This document shows, one piece after another, positions 59,479 through 64,000 of a DNA stretch of 64,000 nt. The position numbers and the translations under genes were made by a program. How positions within the stretch are numbered: position 1 is the first letter of the stretch; the number at the start of each line of letters is the position of its first letter. The DNA comes from Sphingomonas liriopis. Its GTDB lineage: Bacteria; Pseudomonadota; Alphaproteobacteria; Sphingomonadales; Sphingomonadaceae. The notes beneath the pieces are model-generated. The model saw only the letters and a list, made by a program, of their open reading frames with translations, did not search any database and had not been told where the DNA came from. Location of the stretch: the NCBI RefSeq assembly GCF_024211255.1, contig NZ_JAMLDY010000001.1, forward strand, positions 124,001-188,000. Reading direction: 5' to 3'.

Positions 59479-61263
59479 ATGACCCGACCCACCCGCCGCC
59501 GCTTCCTGCGCGACGCCACGCTGGGCGGCGGCGCGCTGGCATTGCCGTGGCTGCCCGCCTGGGCGCAGCCGGTGTCCGCCGGGCTCGCTACGCCGCTGCA
59601 GACGGTGTCGGGCACCGATATCGCGCTGACCGTCGCACACCGGATGATGACGATCGACGGCAAGCCCTCGCACGCGATCGGCATCAACGGCACCGTGCCG
59701 GGGCCGCTGATCCGGCTGAAACAGGGGCAGAATGTCCGCCTCGCCGTAACCAACACGCTCGACGAGGACACCTCGATCCACTGGCATGGGCTGCTGCTGC
59801 CGTTCCAGATGGACGGTGTGCCGGGGATCAGCTTTCCGGGCATCCCGGCGCGCACCACCTTCACCTACGACTTTCCGGTGATCCAGGCGGGGACCTACTG
59901 GTATCACAGTCATTCGGGGCTGCAGGAACAGATGGGGCATTACGGCCCGATCGTGATCGATCCCGAGGGCGCCGATCCGGTACAGGCCGATCGCGAGCAT
60001 GTGATCGTCCTGTCCGACCACAGCCCGCTGCACCCGCACGCGATCTTCCGCCGGCTGAAGCTGCAGGGCGGCTACTTCAATTATCAAAAGCAGACGTTCG
60101 CCGGCCTGCTCGCCGGTCGCGACCAGCCGCTCAAGGAGCGGCTGATGTGGGGCGGCATGCGGATGGACCCGACCGACGTGTCCGATGTCACCGGCGCGAC
60201 CTATAGCTATCTGGTCAACGGCCATGGCCCGGCGGACAATTGGACCGCGCTGTTCGCGCCCGGCGAGCGAGTGCGGCTGCGCATCGTCAACGCCTCGGCG
60301 ATGACCAACTTCAACGTCCGTATCCCCGGACTGACGCTGACCGTCGTGCAGGCGGACGGGCAGAACGTGAAGCCCGTCGCGGTCGACGAGCTGCAGATCG
60401 CGGTCGCCGAAACCTATGACGTGCTGGTCGGACCCGCCACGCCGCAGGCCTATACGCTGGTCGCGGAGGCGTGGGACCGGTCGGGCATGGCGCGCGCGAC
60501 GCTGGCGCCGCGGCCGGGGATGGTCGCGCCCGTCCCCGCCCTGCGCACGCGTCCGCTCGCGACGATGAAGGACATGGGGATGGGCGCGATGGCGGGGATG
60601 AGCGGGGTGGACCACGCCGCCCCCGCCGCCTGCCCGCCGGAGCATGCCGCGATGGGCCATTGCACCCCCGCCGGCGATACCGGCATGGCGGGCATGAAGC
60701 ACGGCATGCGCGACTTCGCCAACGCGCCGGAGTTGCCGAAGACGCCGGTGGTGCAGACGGTCGCGCCGATGCCGGTCGATCGCACCGGCGAACCGCCGCA
60801 GGGGCTGGCCGACGCCGGCCATCGCGTGCTGGTCTATCGCGATCTCGTCGCGCTCGACCGCAACCCCGACCTGCGCGCGCCCTCGCGCCAGCTGCGCATC
60901 CACCTGACCGGCAATATGGAACGCTATATGTGGGCGTTCGACGGGGTGAAGCTGAACGCGGTCGTCGCGCCGATCCCGTTCCGTCAGGGCGAACGCGTCC
61001 GCGTGACGTTGGTCAACGACACGATGATGGCGCACCCCATCCACCTGCACGGCCATTTCTTCGAACTGGTGACGGGGCATGGCGACCATGCCCCGCGCAA
61101 GCACACGATCAACGTCGCCCCCGGCGGCACCGCGACGTTCGACCTGACCGCCGACGCGCCGGGCGACTGGGCGTTCCATTGTCACCTGCTCTACCATATG
61201 CACGCCGGCATGATGCAGGTGGTCACGGTGCGCCCCGATGGCGAAGCGGGCGCGGGCGCATGA
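59479..61263 (+). CDS. copA: Copper-resistance multicopper oxidase
   Basis: This 594-residue protein starts with a twin-arginine leader (TRPTRRRFLRDATLGG), as periplasmic multicopper oxidases do. Copper ligands are seen in HWHGLLLPF near residue 101, YWYHSHSG near 140, HPIHLHGHFFEL near 520 and HCHLLYHMHAGMM near 568. A Met/His-rich segment (MKDMGMGAMAGM and later KHGMRDF) around residues 365-415 is typical of CopA and PcoA. It would oxidise or sequester copper in the periplasm. The copB start overlaps its stop (ATGA). Confidence 0.95.
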   Translation: MTRPTRRRFLRDATLGGGALALPWLPAWAQPVSAGLATPLQTVSGTDIALTVAHRMMTIDGKPSHAIGINGTVPGPLIRLKQGQNVRLAVTNTLDEDTSIHWHGLLLPFQMDGVPGISFPGIPARTTFTYDFPVIQAGTYWYHSHSGLQEQMGHYGPIVIDPEGADPVQADREHVIVLSDHSPLHPHAIFRRLKLQGGYFNYQKQTFAGLLAGRDQPLKERLMWGGMRMDPTDVSDVTGATYSYLVNGHGPADNWTALFAPGERVRLRIVNASAMTNFNVRIPGLTLTVVQADGQNVKPVAVDELQIAVAETYDVLVGPATPQAYTLVAEAWDRSGMARATLAPRPGMVAPVPALRTRPLATMKDMGMGAMAGMSGVDHAAPAACPPEHAAMGHCTPAGDTGMAGMKHGMRDFANAPELPKTPVVQTVAPMPVDRTGEPPQGLADAGHRVLVYRDLVALDRNPDLRAPSRQLRIHLTGNMERYMWAFDGVKLNAVVAPIPFRQGERVRVTLVNDTMMAHPIHLHGHFFELVTGHGDHAPRKHTINVAPGGTATFDLTADAPGDWAFHCHLLYHMHAGMMQVVTVRPDGEAGAGA

Positions 61264-62330
61264 GGCCGCTGGTCCTGATCGCGACGATCGCGACCGCCGC
61301 GCCCGCCGCGGCGCAAATGCACGACATGCGCGGCATGCACATGCCGGGCATGACGATGCCGCCACCCAAGAAGGCGCCCGCCCGACCGAAACCGGCGAAA
61401 ACGGCCCCCGCGCGCAAGACGCCGCGCGCCGCGAACCCGAAACCCGCCGCGATGCCCGGCATGGACATGACGGCGCCCACCCCCGCGTCCTGCCAGCCCG
61501 AGCATGCGGCGATGGGGCATTGTTCGCCTACCCCCGCCGCCACGACAGCGGATGCACCGCCAAACATGCCGGCCGGCACCGACCAACCAGCCGGCAACGC
61601 ACCGCCGCCCGCCCCGCCGACGACGCTCGCCGCCGCGCGCTTCTACGACCCCGCCACGATGGCGCGTGCGAACCGGACGATGCGCGACGAACACGGCGGC
61701 ATGCGCTTCGCCCAGATCCTCTTCAACCTCGCCGAGGTACAGGTCCGCCGCGGGCGCGACGGCTATCGCTGGGACGGCGCGGGGTGGTTCGGCGGCGACA
61801 TCGACCGGCTCGTCGTGAAGAGCGAGGGCGAAGGCGGCTTCGGCGACCGTATCGACGATGCCGAGGTGCAGGCGCTCTATTCGCGCGCTATCGATCCCTA
61901 CTGGAACCTGCAGGCCGGCGTGCGTCAGGACCTCGGCATGGGCGCACACCGGACCTATGCCACGGTCGGCATCGAGGGGCTCGCCCCCTATTGGTTCGAC
62001 GTCGAGGGCGCGCTGTTCCTGTCCGACAAGGGCGACCTGCTCGCGCGGGCGGAGGCGTGGTACGACCAGCGCATCACCCAGCGCCTGATCCTGCAACCGC
62101 GGATCGAGCTCAATCTTGCCGCGCAGGACATGCCCGCGAGCCGCGTCGGCGCCGGCCTGTCGACCGCCGAACTCGGCCTGCGCCTGCGCTACGAGATCAA
62201 ACGCGAACTCGCGCCCTATGTCGGCGTGTCATGGGACGGCCGCTACGGCGCGACCGCGCGTTACGCCCGCAGCGACGGACAGGACCACGGCGGCGTCGCG
62301 CTCGCGCTCGGCTTGCGGACCTGGTTCTGA
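61260..62330 (+). CDS. copB: Copper-resistance outer-membrane protein
   Basis: The start MRPLVLIATIATAAPAAAQ gives 356 residues. After the signal peptide comes a copper-binding-like Met/His-rich region (MHDMRGMHMPGMTMPP) with an unusually long Pro/Ala/Lys linker (residues about 35-125). The CopB domain follows, starting near YDPATMARANR and containing GMRFAQILFNLAEVQ. It ends LRTWF, as expected for an outer-membrane beta-barrel. It works with CopA to bind or export excess copper. No CopCD or CusRS-type regulator is visible next to it. Confidence 0.94.
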   Translation: MRPLVLIATIATAAPAAAQMHDMRGMHMPGMTMPPPKKAPARPKPAKTAPARKTPRAANPKPAAMPGMDMTAPTPASCQPEHAAMGHCSPTPAATTADAPPNMPAGTDQPAGNAPPPAPPTTLAAARFYDPATMARANRTMRDEHGGMRFAQILFNLAEVQVRRGRDGYRWDGAGWFGGDIDRLVVKSEGEGGFGDRIDDAEVQALYSRAIDPYWNLQAGVRQDLGMGAHRTYATVGIEGLAPYWFDVEGALFLSDKGDLLARAEAWYDQRITQRLILQPRIELNLAAQDMPASRVGAGLSTAELGLRLRYEIKRELAPYVGVSWDGRYGATARYARSDGQDHGGVALALGLRTWF

Positions 62331-62363
62331 TCCCTCGCGCCGCCGGCCAAGCGCCGCGCCGGC

Positions 62364-62513
62364 TTATTGCTCCAGCGGGTCCTTGACGAACCCCTCGAGA
62401 TCCTCCGCCTCCAGATCCTCCTGCGCCTTCCCGTTATCGTTCGCACCCTCGCCATCCGGCGTTCCGGCGGCGTCGTCCGTGGGCTCGCGCGCGTCCTGCT
62501 GATCGTCGGTCAT
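62364..62513 (-). CDS. Small acidic hypothetical protein
   Basis: This 49-residue protein starts MTDDQQDAREPT and ends GFVKDPLEQ. GGAAGGA lies six bases upstream, a good ribosome site. It contains about eighteen Asp/Glu residues and only two Lys and one Arg, so it is strongly acidic and probably disordered. I do not recognise a family. It is convergent with copB and separated from the TetR gene by 139 bases. The coding call rests on the ribosome site, the start-to-stop frame and charge-biased composition. Confidence 0.65.
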   Translation of the reverse strand: MTDDQQDAREPTDDAAGTPDGEGANDNGKAQEDLEAEDLEGFVKDPLEQ

Positions 62514-62652
62514 GTGGTGTCCTTCCGTTGTTCCGGCTCAACCCCTATCCACGCAGATCGGGCCCGACGTTCATTCGGCCAAAAGTCGTATGATATATCT
62601 GACGCGATGCCGCCGTTGATCGGGAGGGGAGTCTGAACCGACCCGATCGTCC

Positions 62653-63360
62653 TCACCCCGCCGCGTCGCGCTCCCCGACCCGCGCGGCGCAGGTGGCGAG
62701 GAAGCCCGCCGCCATGAAGCGCGCCATGCGTTCCTTGATCGCGGCGAAATCCTCCGACCGGCACAGGCCGCCCGACAGTTTGTCGATGCGCCCCGTCCGC
62801 CCCAGCGACAGCATCAGCCCGCCGGTGACGAAGTGATAGCCCCAGAACAGGTCCTCGTCGGGGCAGTCGGGCAGCGCCTGTTTGAGGATCCGGATCAGCC
62901 GCAGCACGACCGCGTCGAAATGTGTGTCCATCAGTTCGGCGCCCCATTCGGCGGTGTTGCTCATCTGTGCGCCGAGCATGCCGAAGTTGCGCCAGCCGAT
63001 GTCGCCGTTGCCATAGAGGTCGAGGTCGGCATCGAGATAGGCGTGCAGCGCGCCCTCGACCGTCGGCTTGCCCGCCGCCTCACGCTCATAGGCGTCGAGC
63101 GTCGCCAACCGCCGCTCGATCGTCACCGGCGCGCGACGCGCGATGACCGCGTCGAACAGCTCCTTCTTGTCCTTGAAATAATAATGCAGCAGCGACTGGT
63201 GGACGCCGACCGCCTGCGCGACCTCCTTCAGCGTCACACCGTACAGGCCGTGGCGGGCGAACAGCGCCTCGGCAGCATCGAAGATCTGCTCCATCGTCGC
63301 CGCGCGCTGGTCGGCCTTTTTCGTGGGGCGGCGGCTGGGGCGGATCGGCGCGTCGGTCAT
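62653..63360 (-). CDS. TetR-family regulator
   Basis: The start MTDAPIRPSRRPTK gives 235 residues; nine more codons upstream are open. The DNA-binding helix-turn-helix is LKEVAQAVGVHQSLLHYYFK near residue 45, within the standard TetR N-terminal domain. A C-terminal ligand domain of about 170 residues has the TetR_C arrangement with DTHFDAVVLRLIRILKQAL. It lies 19 bases from the acyl-CoA synthetase fragment on the same strand and may regulate it, as many TetR proteins respond to acyl-CoA. It is unrelated in layout to the tandem TetR at 11754. Confidence 0.92.
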   Translation of the reverse strand: MTDAPIRPSRRPTKKADQRAATMEQIFDAAEALFARHGLYGVTLKEVAQAVGVHQSLLHYYFKDKKELFDAVIARRAPVTIERRLATLDAYEREAAGKPTVEGALHAYLDADLDLYGNGDIGWRNFGMLGAQMSNTAEWGAELMDTHFDAVVLRLIRILKQALPDCPDEDLFWGYHFVTGGLMLSLGRTGRIDKLSGGLCRSEDFAAIKERMARFMAAGFLATCAARVGERDAAG

Positions 63361-63379
63361 GATGCCGCCATCCATGGCC

Positions 63380-64000
63380 CTAGCCATGCTCCGCCCGCAA
63401 GCGCATCTTGTCGATCTTGCCGGTCAGTGCCAGCGGCATCGCCGGCACGCGCACGATCGCGTCGGGCAGCCACCAGCTGGCGATCCGGCCGCGCAACGCG
63501 TCGAGCAATGTCTCGTCGGTGAGGCCGGCGCCCTGCCGCTCCTCGACGACGAGCACCGGGCGTTCGCCCCAGCGCGGGTGCGCGCGGCCGACGACCGCGA
63601 CCAGCGCCACCTCGGGCAAGGCACCCACGATCGCCTCGATCTCGCCGGGGTTGATCCATTCGCCGCCCGATTTGATGAGGTCCTTGGCGCGGCCGGTGAT
63701 GCTGAGGTTGCCGTCGGCATCGATCCGCGCGAGGTCGCCGGTGTCGAACCAGCCCTCGGCATCGGTTGCCGCCGCGTCCTGCCCGAAATAGCGTTCGACC
63801 GCGCTCGCGCCGCGGACCCACAGCCGCCCCTCGGCCCCGCGCTGGTCGGGCAGCGGCACGCCCGCCTCGTCGGTCAGGCGCAGGTCGACGCCCATAGGCG
63901 GCGTGCCCGATTTCGACGACTGGCGATCGGTAGCGTTGGCGGGGGTGACGGTGCCGACCGGCGACAATTCGGTCATGCCCCAACTGGTCTGGACGGTGAC
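63380..64000 (-). CDS. Acyl-CoA synthetase, C-terminal part (5' end outside window)
   Basis: The frame is open to the window edge, and the first visible residues read TSWGMTELSPVGT, the adenylate-forming A5 motif. The visible 206 residues include FDTGDLARIDADGNLSITGR, the hinge DLIKSGGEWINPGEIEA and the C-terminal catalytic Lys in LALTGKIDKMRLR. Family members are about 540 residues, so about 330 are missing upstream. The enzyme makes acyl-CoA from a medium- or long-chain acid with ATP. It is followed by the TetR gene. Confidence 0.93.
   Translation of the reverse strand, partial: VTVQTSWGMTELSPVGTVTPANATDRQSSKSGTPPMGVDLRLTDEAGVPLPDQRGAEGRLWVRGASAVERYFGQDAAATDAEGWFDTGDLARIDADGNLSITGRAKDLIKSGGEWINPGEIEAIVGALPEVALVAVVGRAHPRWGERPVLVVEERQGAGLTDETLLDALRGRIASWWLPDAIVRVPAMPLALTGKIDKMRLRAEHG

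Overview
The window is G+C-rich, densely packed alphaproteobacterial chromosome, most likely from a Sphingomonas-type organism (Sphingomonadaceae). The pointers are the many acyl-CoA catabolic genes, the copper pair copA-copB, a giant VCBS/RTX protein with its own type I secretion genes, an IVVTGSR motif of the kind found at TonB boxes in this group, and dispersed GTCACCCCGGACTTGTTCCGG-type palindromes in intergenic gaps. I see no rRNA, tRNA, transposase, integrase or CRISPR array.

Bases 1-19.8 kb are an acyl-CoA catabolic island. On the plus strand are a beta-oxidation multifunctional enzyme (5' end cut by the window), two acyl-CoA dehydrogenases (ACADs) and a TesB thioesterase. A minus-strand set follows: an ACAD10/11-type acyl-CoA dehydrogenase, a zinc alcohol dehydrogenase, an APH-family kinase, two short-chain dehydrogenases and a TonB-like protein. 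The free kinase plus ACAD match the two halves of mammalian ACAD10/11 and of the Pseudomonas LvaA/LvaC route for 4-hydroxyacyl-CoA. A regulator with two TetR units in one chain is divergent to this set, with a candidate operator between them. Then come a second large/small ACAD pair, an MFS exporter, an acyl-CoA synthetase and a hotdog thioesterase.

Bases 19.8-30.2 kb hold a diguanylate cyclase, an EF-hand protein followed by a two-component system, an MHS-family permease overlapping a Dcp-type M3 peptidase, a Crp/Fnr regulator and a phospholipase D-family enzyme.

Bases 30.3-47.4 kb form a secretion locus on the minus strand. In order of transcription it is an AraC regulator, a 3386-residue RTX/VCBS protein with 19 repeats of 100-102 residues, an unrecognised 196-residue acidic protein, a TolC-type channel, an ABC exporter and a HlyD-type adaptor. 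The last three overlap at ATGA junctions.

Bases 47.6-59.4 kb carry an S8 protease with a long Thr-Pro tract, a divergent protein made of two copies of a winged-helix module, a GH43 glycosidase, two adjacent DUF4139 proteins, a DUF2231 membrane protein, a lipoprotein beta-propeller sugar dehydrogenase and a probable outer-membrane protein. The end of the window (59.4-64 kb) has copAB, a 49-residue acidic protein, a TetR regulator and the C-terminal part of an acyl-CoA synthetase.

The strongest candidates for something new are the split ACAD10/11 cluster with its tandem-TetR regulator, the VCBS protein with its unknown acidic partner, and the duplicated winged-helix protein paired with the S8 protease.
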